Positions 6,117 through 13,346 of a stretch of 16,420 nucleotides of DNA are shown here, one piece after another. The stretch spans positions 1 to 16,420 of the forward strand of contig CAMFLD010000013.1 of the NCBI GenBank assembly GCA_945957245.1, in the 5' to 3' direction. The notes below the pieces were generated by a model. That model did no database searches. It worked only from the letters and a program-made list of their open reading frames with translations, and was not told where the DNA came from. This DNA is from an uncultured Flavobacterium sp. Lineage in GTDB: Bacteria; Bacteroidota; Bacteroidia; Flavobacteriales; Flavobacteriaceae. Made by a program: the position numbers and the translations under genes. Each line of letters starts with the position of its first letter. Positions within the stretch are counted from its first letter, which is position 1.

Positions 6117-6458
6117 ATGGAACATTCCCTTAATTGGTCAGAATTTGAAAAAGTAGAAATGCGCATCGGAACAATTCTGGAAGCTAATGATTTTCCCGGA
6201 GCAAGAAAACCGGCGTATCAATTGACCATTGATTTCGGAACTGAAATCGGAATCAGGAAGTCATCGGCACAGATTACAAAACGATACACTAAAGAAGATT
6301 TAATAGGAAAGCAGATTGTGGGCGTGGTGAATTTTCCCAAAAAACAAATCGGAAATTTTATGAGCGAATGCCTTGTGCTGGGCTCAGTGGGAGCAGATAA
6401 TGATGTGGTATTGCTTACCTCCGACCTTACAGTAGAAAATGGCCTAAGGATAGGTTAA
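6117..6458 (+). CDS. csaA: CsaA-like tRNA-binding-domain protein
   Basis: A 113-residue single-domain OB-fold protein of the CsaA/YgjH group, related to the C-terminal tRNA-binding domains of MetRS and the Trbp111 family. It forms dimers that bind tRNA; in Bacillus, CsaA has been described as an export-related chaperone. Family motifs are FEKVEMRIGTIL (10-21), the substrate-pocket IRKSSAQIT (46-54) and NFPKKQIGNFMSECLVLG (72-89). The start at 6117 (MEHSLNW) fits homologues. The in-frame ATG at 6105 would add four residues and would begin directly after a terminator T-run. No -7 box is visible close upstream, so expression may rely on read-through from the cytochrome gene. The gene symbol is by family resemblance. 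Confidence 0.9.
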   Translation: MEHSLNWSEFEKVEMRIGTILEANDFPGARKPAYQLTIDFGTEIGIRKSSAQITKRYTKEDLIGKQIVGVVNFPKKQIGNFMSECLVLGSVGADNDVVLLTSDLTVENGLRIG

Positions 6459-6460
6459 TA

Positions 6461-6491
6461 AAAAAAGCCCAAAATAAAATTTTGGGCTTTT
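6461..6491. terminator. Bidirectional terminator between csaA-like and PUR genes
   Basis: AAAAGCCCAAAA (6463-6474) and TTTTGGGCTTTT (6480-6491) form a perfect 12-bp stem around a 5-nt loop, with A-rich and T-rich flanks suited to both strands. It sits between two convergent genes. Confidence 0.9.
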
Positions 6492-6500
6492 AATTTTTAA

Positions 6501-6881
6501 TTAGATATCGTCAAAATCAATATCAGTGAAACTTTTCTCGGTTGCCGGTTTTTCCTCAGCTGCAGTTTCCTGATGGTATTCTCTTTTGAAGTCTTTTTGA
6601 TGTCTTTCAGAGATTACTTCTTCTCCTTTGTTGTTCAGGACATAAGCAGTCATTTCTTCTAAAATTTCGCTGAATGCTGCGAAATCTTCTTTGTATAAAT
6701 AAATCTTATGCTTTTTGAAGTGAAAAGAACCGTCTTCTTCTGTGAATTTTTTACTTTCGGTAATCGTAATGTAGTAATCATCCGCTTTTGTAGCTCTCAC
6801 ATCGAAGAAATAAGTTCTTCTTCCTGCTCTTAAAACTTTAGAAAAAATCTCATCTTTTTCTAGCATATCATTTTCTCTCAT
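6501..6881 (-). CDS. Pur-alpha-like nucleic-acid-binding protein (DUF3276)
   Basis: A 126-residue cytoplasmic protein of the bacterial PUR family (DUF3276), which folds like eukaryotic Pur-alpha repeats and binds single-stranded DNA or RNA. The PUR core spans about 9-85: IFSKVLRAGRRTYFFDVRAT, DYYITITESKK, FHFKKHKIYLYKEDF, and a closing amphipathic helix EILEEMTAYVL. The C-terminal 30 residues are charged and end in an acidic DIDFDDI tail, likely flexible. The start at 6881 (MRENDMLEKDEIFSK) is chosen on homology. The frame stays open upstream to a TTG at 6944, but that would extend through the putative promoter. It lies 70 bp downstream of the ABC transporter on the same strand. Confidence 0.93.
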   Translation of the reverse strand: MRENDMLEKDEIFSKVLRAGRRTYFFDVRATKADDYYITITESKKFTEEDGSFHFKKHKIYLYKEDFAAFSEILEEMTAYVLNNKGEEVISERHQKDFKREYHQETAAEEKPATEKSFTDIDFDDI

Positions 6882-6917
6882 ATTCTTTCGGTCAATTAGT
6901 AGTGTTTCTATACAGTT

Positions 6918-6945
6918 CAAAAATGGTAATTTTTTTGTTACCAAA
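6918..6945 (-). promoter_or_regulatory. Possible promoter for the PUR gene
   Basis: On the minus strand TTTG (6945-6942), a 16-bp spacer, and CATTTTTG (6925-6918), one mismatch from TAnnTTTG. It is located between the ABC transporter stop and the PUR ATG. The spacer is shorter than usual, so support is weak. Confidence 0.3.
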
Positions 6946-6951
6946 CAACAT

Positions 6952-8709
6952 TTAGTTTAATTCTTTTTCTGAAAGTTGTTTCGTATAGAGTTCAGCATAA
7001 TACCCCTGCTGGTTTATTAATTGATTATGAGTGCCTTCCTGAATGATCTGACCTTCTTCCATAATAATGATTTTGTCTGCGTTTTTAGCTGATGAAACTC
7101 TGTGGCTGACAATGATGGTGGTTTTGTCTTTTGAAATTTCCAATAAATTATTGAGAATTTGTTCTTCGGTTTCAGTATCAACAGCAGACAGACAGTCATC
7201 CAAAAGCAATATCTGAGGGTTTTTTATGATGGCACGGGCAATCGAAACCCGTTGCTTCTGTCCACCCGAAAGCGTAATGCCACGCTCGCCCAGGATTGTT
7301 TCGTATTGCATGCTGAAATTCATAATATTATCATGTACAACCGCTTCTTTTGCGGCCTTGATTACTTCTTCATCAGTGGCTGTTTCTTTTCCAAATTTGA
7401 TATTGTTTTTTATAGTATCCGAAAATAAAAAAGCATCCTGAGGCACAATACCGATAGCATTTCTTAAATCAGATAAATTAACTTCATCAATCTTTTTTCC
7501 GTCAATGGTGATTTCGCCTTCCTTAATATCATATAATCTGGTAATCAATGATAATATGCTCGATTTTCCTGATCCTGTTTTGCCTAAAATAGCCAGTGTT
7601 TCCCCTTTTTTTACTTTAAAAGAAATATTTTTCAAAGCAGTTATTCCGGTATCTTCATAAGTGTATGTTACATTTCTGAACTCAATTTCACCATGAATGT
7701 TGGTGCTTTCGGTATTTTTATTTTTGATTTCCGGTTCGATTTTAAGGAATTCATTGATGCGTTTCTGTGAAGCTTCAGCTTCCTGTACTAAAGATGATAC
7801 CCATCCTATCGAAGCCACAGGCCAGGTAAGCATGTTTACATAAAGGATAAATTCGGCAATCGTACCAATACTTTTTATTGTTCCGTTGATGTACATCATT
7901 CCTCCAAAATAAATGACTGTAAGATTACTGATTCCAATCAATAAAATCATAAGGGGGCCAAAAAGCGACTGAACTCCGGCCAGGCTCATACTTTTTGTTT
8001 TACTTTCTTTAGATAAATCGTTATAATTTTCCTGATATTGCTGTTCTAAGGCATAGGCTTTTATTACTCTTATCCCGGAAAATATTTCCTGTGTGAAACT
8101 GGAAATTTTTGACAGCAACTGCTGGAAGGTGGTGCTTCTCTTGTTTATTTCGACACTCAATCTGAAGATAAGATACGATAACAGCGGCAAAGGAAGTACG
8201 GTGTATAATGTAAGTAATGGCGATACATTGTACATATATATAATAACAATCGTAAAAGTAATAAAGGTATTGATGCTGTACATGACGGCGGGACCTACAT
8301 ACATCCTGATTTTAGCCACATCTTCACTAATGCGGTTCATCAAATCACCGGTACGGTTTCGTTTGTAGAAATTAGTATCCAGCACCTCATAGTGTTGGAA
8401 CACTTCATTTTTTAAGTCAAATTCAACATGGCGGGACATCACAATAAGAGCCTGACGCATCAGGAACCTAACTATACCTGCGGCTACTGTGGTAAGAAGT
8501 ACTAAAAGGATGTTCTTTATCAGTTCTTCCTTAACGGCTGTACTACTTAAATTGTTTTTATGGAAATCCTCAATTACTTTAAATGAGCTGCTGATTAACT
8601 TTGGGGTATACAAAGAGAAAATCTGTGAAATAACAGTAAAGATAATTCCTAATAAAAAATGGAATTTGTATTTAATAAAGTATTTGTTTAAATATTGAAG
8701 TTCTTTCAT
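6952..8709 (-). CDS. ABC half-transporter, exporter type (fused membrane and ATPase domains)
   Basis: A 585-residue type IV (MsbA/MdlB-like) exporter half. The N-terminal transmembrane domain (about 15-310) has six hydrophobic segments. The ATPase domain (about 340-580) has Walker A GKTGSGKS (376-383), Q-loop Q424 (VPQD), signature LSGGQ (480-484), Walker B ILLLDD (500-505), D-loop SAVD (508-511) and switch H536 (VSHR). The residue after the Walker B Asp is Asp505 instead of the usual catalytic Glu. This variant is typical of the degenerate half in heterodimeric exporters and of MdlA-like proteins. No partner half lies in the window. The substrate is unknown, with lipid or drug efflux the common roles of relatives. 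It starts with ATG at 8709, and no exact -7 box was found upstream. Confidence 0.95.
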   Translation of the reverse strand: MKELQYLNKYFIKYKFHFLLGIIFTVISQIFSLYTPKLISSSFKVIEDFHKNNLSSTAVKEELIKNILLVLLTTVAAGIVRFLMRQALIVMSRHVEFDLKNEVFQHYEVLDTNFYKRNRTGDLMNRISEDVAKIRMYVGPAVMYSINTFITFTIVIIYMYNVSPLLTLYTVLPLPLLSYLIFRLSVEINKRSTTFQQLLSKISSFTQEIFSGIRVIKAYALEQQYQENYNDLSKESKTKSMSLAGVQSLFGPLMILLIGISNLTVIYFGGMMYINGTIKSIGTIAEFILYVNMLTWPVASIGWVSSLVQEAEASQKRINEFLKIEPEIKNKNTESTNIHGEIEFRNVTYTYEDTGITALKNISFKVKKGETLAILGKTGSGKSSILSLITRLYDIKEGEITIDGKKIDEVNLSDLRNAIGIVPQDAFLFSDTIKNNIKFGKETATDEEVIKAAKEAVVHDNIMNFSMQYETILGERGITLSGGQKQRVSIARAIIKNPQILLLDDCLSAVDTETEEQILNNLLEISKDKTTIIVSHRVSSAKNADKIIIMEEGQIIQEGTHNQLINQQGYYAELYTKQLSEKELN

Positions 8710-8854
8710 TTAATTTTTGCAGAATTGGGGTTTACAACTTCATTTGTGTTAAAATTATGTCTAAAATTAAATTATTATATTCTTTATAAAAATTGATTTT
8801 ATTAACAAATTGTCGATTATTCTTGATTTAAGTAAGTTTTATTGAATAAAGTTT

Positions 8855-8862
8855 TAATTTTG
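8855..8862 (+). promoter_or_regulatory. Putative -7 element for the amino acid dehydrogenase gene
   Basis: TAATTTTG, an exact TAnnTTTG match, 39 bp before the ATG at 8902. It lies in a very AT-rich 192-bp divergent intergenic region. No TTG at the ideal 19-bp spacing. Confidence 0.45.
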
Positions 8863-8901
8863 TAAGGCTTTTTTAAAAAGCATTAATTAATACTTTACAA
8901 A

Positions 8902-10008
8902 ATGACATCAGAAATTACTACACCAGCCGAGCTTAAAAAAATGGATCCTGTTTTTGGTCAGTTATCATTTGATAATCATGAACAAATCGTTTTTTGCAAT
9001 GACAAAGATACGGGATTAAAAGCAATTATCGGCATCCATAATACAGTTATGGGACCAGCCCTTGGTGGAACAAGAATGTGGAAATATGCTAACGAATGGG
9101 AAGCATTGAATGATGTTTTGCGCCTTTCACGAGGGATGACTTATAAATCTGCTATTACAGGTTTGAATCTTGGCGGTGGAAAAGCAGTTATCATTGGTGA
9201 TGCTAAAGCAGATAAAACCCCAGAATTAATTACACGTTTCGGTCAGTTTGTAGATTCATTGAGCGGTAAATATATTACTGCTGAAGACGTAGGAACGACT
9301 ACTGAAGATATGGACAGAATCCATGAAGTTACAAAACATGTTACCGGAATTTCTGTTGAAAAGGGGGGGTCAGGAAATCCTTCTCCTGTTACAGCTTATG
9401 GCGTTTACATGGGAATGAAAGCTGCAGCTAAATACCAGTTTGGTTCTGATAACCTTGAAGGTAAAAAAGTTTTGGTTCAGGGTAACGGACACGTTGGAGA
9501 AACCCTTATCAGTCATTTGACAAAAGAAGGAGCCATTGTTTTCGTATCTGATATTCATCAGGATAAAATGGAAAACATGGTAGCTAAATACGGAGCCCAA
9601 ATTTTTACAGGAGCCGATTTGTATGCAGCTGATGTTGATATTTACTCTCCATGTGCTTTAGGAGCTACGATCAATGATGAGACTGTAAATAAAATTAAAG
9701 CTAAAGTAATTGCCGGAGCGGCTAATAACCAATTGGCAGTAGAAGCTATTCATGGACAAATTTTGAGAGAAAGAGGAATTGCTTATGCACCAGACTTCTT
9801 AATCAATGCCGGTGGTATCATTAATGTTTATGGCGAATTGGTAAAATATACTGACGGTGAAGCTATCAGAAGAACCGAGAATATTTATAATACTACTCTG
9901 GAAATCTTCAAGTTTGCTGACGAGAATAATATTACTACGCAACAGGCAGCTATGCAGATTGCAGAAAATAGAATCGCTCAAAGAAAAAAAGAAAACGCTA
10001 ACAAATAA
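8902..10008 (+). CDS. Leucine dehydrogenase family (Glu/Leu/Phe/Val) amino acid dehydrogenase
   Basis: NAD-dependent oxidative deamination of branched-chain amino acids to 2-oxo acids and ammonium, in the cytoplasm. The 368 residues match the leucine dehydrogenase family. The substrate domain has PALGGTRMW (52-60), K82 in GMTYK, K94 in LGGGKAVIIGD and D129 in TAEDVGTT; the two lysines correspond to Bacillus Lys68/Lys80. NPSPVTAYGVYMGMKAA (159-175) precedes the Rossmann domain, whose nucleotide loop is GNGHVG (194-199) with acidic D217 (VSDIH) favouring NAD over NADP. CALGATINDETV and AGAANNQL are also conserved. Leucine is the most likely substrate, but valine, phenylalanine or mixed specificity cannot be excluded. 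The coding sequence contains a G7 run at 9363-9369. Confidence 0.93.
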   Translation: MTSEITTPAELKKMDPVFGQLSFDNHEQIVFCNDKDTGLKAIIGIHNTVMGPALGGTRMWKYANEWEALNDVLRLSRGMTYKSAITGLNLGGGKAVIIGDAKADKTPELITRFGQFVDSLSGKYITAEDVGTTTEDMDRIHEVTKHVTGISVEKGGSGNPSPVTAYGVYMGMKAAAKYQFGSDNLEGKKVLVQGNGHVGETLISHLTKEGAIVFVSDIHQDKMENMVAKYGAQIFTGADLYAADVDIYSPCALGATINDETVNKIKAKVIAGAANNQLAVEAIHGQILRERGIAYAPDFLINAGGIINVYGELVKYTDGEAIRRTENIYNTTLEIFKFADENNITTQQAAMQIAENRIAQRKKENANK

Positions 10009-10027
10009 GTCGTTTAAAAATATTTCC

Positions 10028-10035
10028 TATTTTTG
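10028..10035 (+). promoter_or_regulatory. -7 element for the nusB-yajC pair
   Basis: TATTTTTG followed by CAGGG is an exact TAnnTTTG match 20 bp after the dehydrogenase stop codon. Transcription would start at about 10039-10042, at the base of the hairpin that follows. No clear -33 TTG. Confidence 0.5.
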
Positions 10036-10038
10036 CAG

Positions 10039-10059
10039 GGCGAAAGAATTTCTTTCGCC
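10039..10059 (+). promoter_or_regulatory. Hairpin: dehydrogenase terminator or 5' stem of the nusB mRNA
   Basis: GGCGAAAGAA (10039-10048) and TTCTTTCGCC (10050-10059) are perfectly complementary around one central base. Downstream is TTGTTAATTTTT, only a weak, interrupted T-run. The hairpin can act as a poor terminator for the dehydrogenase gene. Given the -7 box directly before it, it may equally lie at the extreme 5' end of the nusB transcript, where it could protect or regulate the mRNA. Confidence 0.5.
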
Positions 10060-10085
10060 TTGTTAATTTTTAAAAGTTCTTACAG

Positions 10086-11030
10086 GTGTTAAACAGAAGA
10101 CATATTCGGGTAAAAGTAATGCAGTCCATTTACGCATTGCATCAAAAAAACTCAGATGATATTGAAAAAGAGGAAAAATTTTTACTTCACAGTATCGATG
10201 CCATTCAGGATTTATATCTGATAATGCTGTCTTCCTTGGTGGAAATCAGAAAGAAAGAAATTCAGTTTCTTGAAACTTCAAGCAAAAAGTACCTTGCCAC
10301 TCCTGAAGAGAAAAATCCCAACAGAAAATTTGTCAACAATGCAGTACTGATGCAGCTGGAAGACAGTAATTCATTAAGTATTGCTTTAGAAAAAAGAAAA
10401 ATCAATAACTGGACGCTTAACGATACTTATATCCTGATTTTGCTAAATGAAATTAAGCAAAACCAATTGTATCAAAAGTATATGGTAAGTAAAAAAAGTA
10501 CTTATCAGGAAGATAAGGATTTTATTGTTGATGTGTTCTCTGAACTTATTGCTCCAAACGAGAAGCTGTATGATTATCTTGAAGATTACAAACTTACCTG
10601 GGTGGATGATATTCCGGTAGTGAATACCCAAATCCAAAAACAGTTGAAACAATTGACTGAAAAGGATGAGTTTAAGGTGGGTAAAATATACAAAGACCAG
10701 GAAGATCAGGAATTTGTAAGCTTATTGTTCAAAAAGACTGTACTTAATGAAGTTGAATTAGCCAAAGAATACATTGATAAAACGCCTAACTGGGATGCTG
10801 AAAGGATTGCAGAACTGGATACTATTATCCTAAAGATGGCTATTTGTGAGTTTCTTAAATTTCCATCAATTCCTGTTAAAGTTACGATTAACGAATATCT
10901 TGAGATTGCCAAAGAATATTCCACCCCAAAGAGCAGCATCTTTATCAATGGTATATTAGACAATCTTATCAAGGAGTTCCAAAACGAAAATAAAATCAAA
11001 AAAACCGGAAGAGGTTTAATTCAAAATTAA
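10086..11030 (+). CDS. nusB: Transcription antitermination protein NusB, long Bacteroidota form
   Basis: NusB joins NusE (S10) on boxA RNA during rRNA antitermination. The canonical protein is about 140 residues; this one is 314. The N-terminal NusB helix is present (NRRHIRVKVMQSIYAL, 3-18). The C-terminal half of the fold is at about 220-298 (PNWDAERIAELDTIILKMA, FPSIPVKVTINEYLEIAKEY, FINGILDNLIKEF). Between them is a largely helical, charged insertion of roughly 150 residues. The start is GTG 10086, giving MLNRRHIRVK as in homologues; the frame has no better ATG before residue 12. yajC follows 11 bp after the stop, so the two are probably cotranscribed from the -7 box at 10028-10035. Confidence 0.93.
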   Translation: MLNRRHIRVKVMQSIYALHQKNSDDIEKEEKFLLHSIDAIQDLYLIMLSSLVEIRKKEIQFLETSSKKYLATPEEKNPNRKFVNNAVLMQLEDSNSLSIALEKRKINNWTLNDTYILILLNEIKQNQLYQKYMVSKKSTYQEDKDFIVDVFSELIAPNEKLYDYLEDYKLTWVDDIPVVNTQIQKQLKQLTEKDEFKVGKIYKDQEDQEFVSLLFKKTVLNEVELAKEYIDKTPNWDAERIAELDTIILKMAICEFLKFPSIPVKVTINEYLEIAKEYSTPKSSIFINGILDNLIKEFQNENKIKKTGRGLIQN

Positions 11031-11041
11031 AACAAAATTAT

Positions 11042-11314
11042 ATGAATCCAATGTTAATATTGCAGTTGGTTGCTTTGGTAGCCATTTTCTATTTCTTCAT
11101 GATCAGACCAAAACAAAATGAAATCAAGAAGGAAAAAGAGTTTGAAGCCTCACTGAAAGTAGGTGATAAAATCATCACTAAAAGTGGTTTCCACGGCAAA
11201 ATTGTTGAAATGGCTGAAACTACTGTGGTTATAGAAACCATGTCAGGGAAACTTAAAATTGAGCGTGCTGCCATTTCCCCTGAATATACAATAGCTTTAA
11301 ATAAGAAAGCTTAA
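11042..11314 (+). CDS. yajC: Preprotein translocase accessory subunit YajC
   Basis: YajC is a small inner-membrane protein that associates with SecDF-YidC at the Sec translocon. The 90 residues contain one N-terminal membrane helix (about 4-21), then the family hallmark FFMIRPKQNEIKKEKEFEASL (split here: FFMIRPKQ at 18-25, then the charged helix). A small beta domain follows: VGDKIITKSGFHGKIVEM, TTVVIETMSGKLKIERAAI. It starts with ATG at 11042, 11 bp after nusB. secD/secF are not adjacent. The stop codon abuts an inverted repeat that encloses a terminator. Confidence 0.96.
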   Translation: MNPMLILQLVALVAIFYFFMIRPKQNEIKKEKEFEASLKVGDKIITKSGFHGKIVEMAETTVVIETMSGKLKIERAAISPEYTIALNKKA

Positions 11315-11438
11315 AGCTGAGTTGCAAAGTTGCAGACTAACAGAGTTTTAAAATAAAATAAAAAACCCAAGTCCTTAATTGGAGCTTGGGTTTTTTTATG
11401 CAAAATCTTTAAACTGCAACTTTACTTTTCTCAGCTTT
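11313..11438. repeat. Nested inverted repeat enclosing the yajC/YdeI terminator
   Basis: AAAGCTGAG (11313-11321) pairs with CTCAGCTTT (11430-11438), and AAAGTTGCAG (11326-11335) pairs with CTGCAACTTT (11414-11423), with 4-nt and 6-nt interruptions. Both arms start right at the stop codons of the two convergent genes and flank the simple terminator at 11360-11397. The arms are built of short AGTTGCA-type words repeated about every eight bases. Confidence 0.7.
11360..11397. terminator. Bidirectional intrinsic terminator between yajC and the YdeI-family gene
   Basis: CCCAAG(t)CC (11366-11374) and GG(a)GCTTGGG (11381-11390) form a stem with one asymmetric position around TTAATT, flanked by A6 and T7. 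Confidence 0.85.
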
Positions 11439-11439
11439 G

Positions 11440-12021
11440 CTACTTTCTGTATTTATCGTTTAATCCGATACCTTCTATAATCATTAGTTTGATTTTTTCG
11501 AATCGGCTTATTTTAGTCTTTTCCTGTTTGGCTGTTGCCATAAATTCCCAAAATTCTTTTTGCTTGCCGGGAGTGAATTTTTCAAAAGCATTTTTAAGCG
11601 TATTGTCTTTACTGAGTTCGGCTTCAAAAAAATCACATTTCATAGCTTCTTTCTTTTCCGGTTTTATGGAAAGGCCGGCTTTTTCATTGGCAATAGCTTC
11701 ATTGATGTAATGTAATATCAGTTTTTCATTAATTTCCTCAGCAGAAGAAAAGCGCCATTGGCGTAAGCCTTTAGTAACACCTTCATTGGCATTAATCAAT
11801 ACTTTTGCTTCATCTTTTAGGAAAACGCCATTAATGAACCAAATGGTGAAAAAGTTTTTGAAACCGCCAATGCCCAACACATTTTTGTTATTTACGGTAT
11901 AGACTTCGCCACCCCATTTGTTAGTTTCTACCAATTCAGTTTTATGGATAATTTCACGCAGTATACGCAGTTCATCTTCCCATTGGTTGACTTTGTCCCA
12001 GACTTTTTTCTTTTCTTCCAT
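11440..12021 (-). CDS. YdeI/OmpD-associated family protein (DUF1801-like)
   Basis: A 193-residue cytoplasmic protein resembling the Bacillus YdeI group. The N-terminal part (about 12-112) matches DUF1801-type folds: WEDELRILREIIHKTELVET, KWGGEVYTVNNKNVLGIGGFKNFFTIWF, EGVTKGLRQWRFSS. The C-terminal part (about 140-190) looks like the OmdA-like helical segment: FEKFTPGKQKEFWEFMATAK and ISRFEKIKLMI. Bacterial relatives have been linked loosely to envelope stress or bacteriocin protection. The biochemical function is not established, so no role is assigned. It starts with ATG at 12021, 17 bp after the pepT stop on the same strand, so it is likely the second gene of a pepT operon. Confidence 0.85.
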   Translation of the reverse strand: MEEKKKVWDKVNQWEDELRILREIIHKTELVETNKWGGEVYTVNNKNVLGIGGFKNFFTIWFINGVFLKDEAKVLINANEGVTKGLRQWRFSSAEEINEKLILHYINEAIANEKAGLSIKPEKKEAMKCDFFEAELSKDNTLKNAFEKFTPGKQKEFWEFMATAKQEKTKISRFEKIKLMIIEGIGLNDKYRK

Positions 12022-12038
12022 AACTAATTGAATAGTTA

Positions 12039-13316
12039 CTATTTTTTCTTTTTCTTCTTATCCTTCTTTTTAGAAAAGTCAGTGGTAGCGGTAAGTTCGG
12101 CTATTTTGATAATCACATCAATGGCTTTCTGCATGCTTTCGACCGGTACGTATTCGTATTTGCCATGAAAGTTATGTCCTCCGGCAAAAATGTTAGGGCA
12201 GGGCAATCCCATGTATGATAAACGGCAACCGTCAGTTCCGCCACGGATAGGTTTAATTATAGGTTTAATGTCTAAAGATTTCATCGCTTTTTCGGCTAAG
12301 TCAACAATGAACATTACAGGTTCTACCTTTTCTTTCATGTTGTAATATTGGTCCCTAACGGTTGTGATTACAATATCTTCGCCAAATTGTTTTTTGAATT
12401 TCTTATTGAATTTTTTGGTGATTTCGTGAATCAATTCTTTACGTTTTTTGAATTTTTTCATATCGTGGTCACGAATAATCAAATCCAGTTTAGTCTCTTC
12501 AATACTTCCGGTAATTCCCGTTACATGGAAGAAGCCTTCATAACCTTTAGTTTCCTGAGGCGTTTCATTTTTGGGCAATTCATTGATGAAGTCATTAGCA
12601 ATCAGCATCGAGTTGATCATTTTACCTTTAGCATATCCCGGATGTACGCTTTTTCCTTTGAAGGTAATTTTTACGCCGGCAGCATTGAAGTTTTCATATT
12701 CCAGTTCGCCTATCTGACTTCCGTCCATCGTGTAAGCCCAGTCAGCTCCAAATTTGGCTACATCAAATAAATCAGCTCCACGTCCTATTTCCTCATCAGG
12801 GGTAAAGCCTACTCTGATTTTTCCGTGTTTGATCTCAGGATGCTGGATTAGGTATTCCATGGCCGTTACAATTTCAGTAATTCCGGCTTTATCATCGGCA
12901 CCAAGAAGGGTCAAACCGTTTGTGGTAATTAAGGTTTGTCCTTTGTATTGCAGCAAATCTTTAAAATAGCTTGGAGAAAGTACAATATTTTGTTCTTGGT
13001 TTAGGATAATATCACCTCCGTCATAATTAGGTACTACCTGAGGTTTTACATCTTTTCCTGTAAAATCAGGTGTAGTATCGAAATGGGAAATAAAGCCTAT
13101 GGTTGGGACTTCATGGTCTACATTCGATGGCAGCGTTGCCATGATGTAACCATGTTTGTCAATGGTAACTTCTTTTAAACCAATAGCTTTTAGTTCTTTT
13201 ACAAGATTATTGGCAAGGTCGAATTGTTTTTTGGTGCTTGGAGTAGTGTCAGAGTTTGGGTCTGATTCTGTATCAATAGTAACGTAGCTTATGAAGCGGT
13301 CTATAATGTGTTGCAT
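12039..13316 (-). CDS. pepT: Peptidase T (tripeptide aminopeptidase)
   Basis: A zinc exopeptidase (M20 family) that removes the N-terminal residue from tripeptides in the cytoplasm. The 425 residues compare with about 408 in E. coli. Metal and catalytic residues are present: H78 and D80 (SHFDTTPD), bridging D141 (LGADDKAG), catalytic E175 with E176 (TPDEEIGRG), D198 (TMDGS) and H381 (FAGGHNFHG). GKSVHPGYAKGKMINS (221-236) is the dimerisation/lid region, and IRGGTDGCRLSYMGLPCPN (358-376) is strongly conserved. The C-terminus ends in an unusual lysine-rich tail (416-425, nine Lys and one Asp), which accounts for much of the extra length. It starts with ATG at 13316 just downstream of a -7 box and precedes the YdeI-family gene. 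Confidence 0.97.
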   Translation of the reverse strand: MQHIIDRFISYVTIDTESDPNSDTTPSTKKQFDLANNLVKELKAIGLKEVTIDKHGYIMATLPSNVDHEVPTIGFISHFDTTPDFTGKDVKPQVVPNYDGGDIILNQEQNIVLSPSYFKDLLQYKGQTLITTNGLTLLGADDKAGITEIVTAMEYLIQHPEIKHGKIRVGFTPDEEIGRGADLFDVAKFGADWAYTMDGSQIGELEYENFNAAGVKITFKGKSVHPGYAKGKMINSMLIANDFINELPKNETPQETKGYEGFFHVTGITGSIEETKLDLIIRDHDMKKFKKRKELIHEITKKFNKKFKKQFGEDIVITTVRDQYYNMKEKVEPVMFIVDLAEKAMKSLDIKPIIKPIRGGTDGCRLSYMGLPCPNIFAGGHNFHGKYEYVPVESMQKAIDVIIKIAELTATTDFSKKKDKKKKKK

Positions 13317-13332
13317 GTGAATTATTTTTTAT

Positions 13333-13340
13333 CAAAGATA
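13333..13340 (-). promoter_or_regulatory. -7 element for pepT
   Basis: Reads TATCTTTG on the minus strand, an exact TAnnTTTG match 16 bp before the pepT ATG, implying a leader of about ten bases. The -33 position would fall in the adjacent heptamer array, where no good TTG is seen. Confidence 0.5.
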
Positions 13341-13346
13341 AAAATC

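Noticed and set aside
6882..6944. TTG start adding 21 residues to the PUR protein
   Set aside because: The MRENDMLEKDEIF start fits the family, and the extension covers the probable promoter region.
12348..12969. Long rightward ORFs opposite pepT
   Set aside because: They are antisense shadows of a well-conserved peptidase, with no recognisable family and no start signals.
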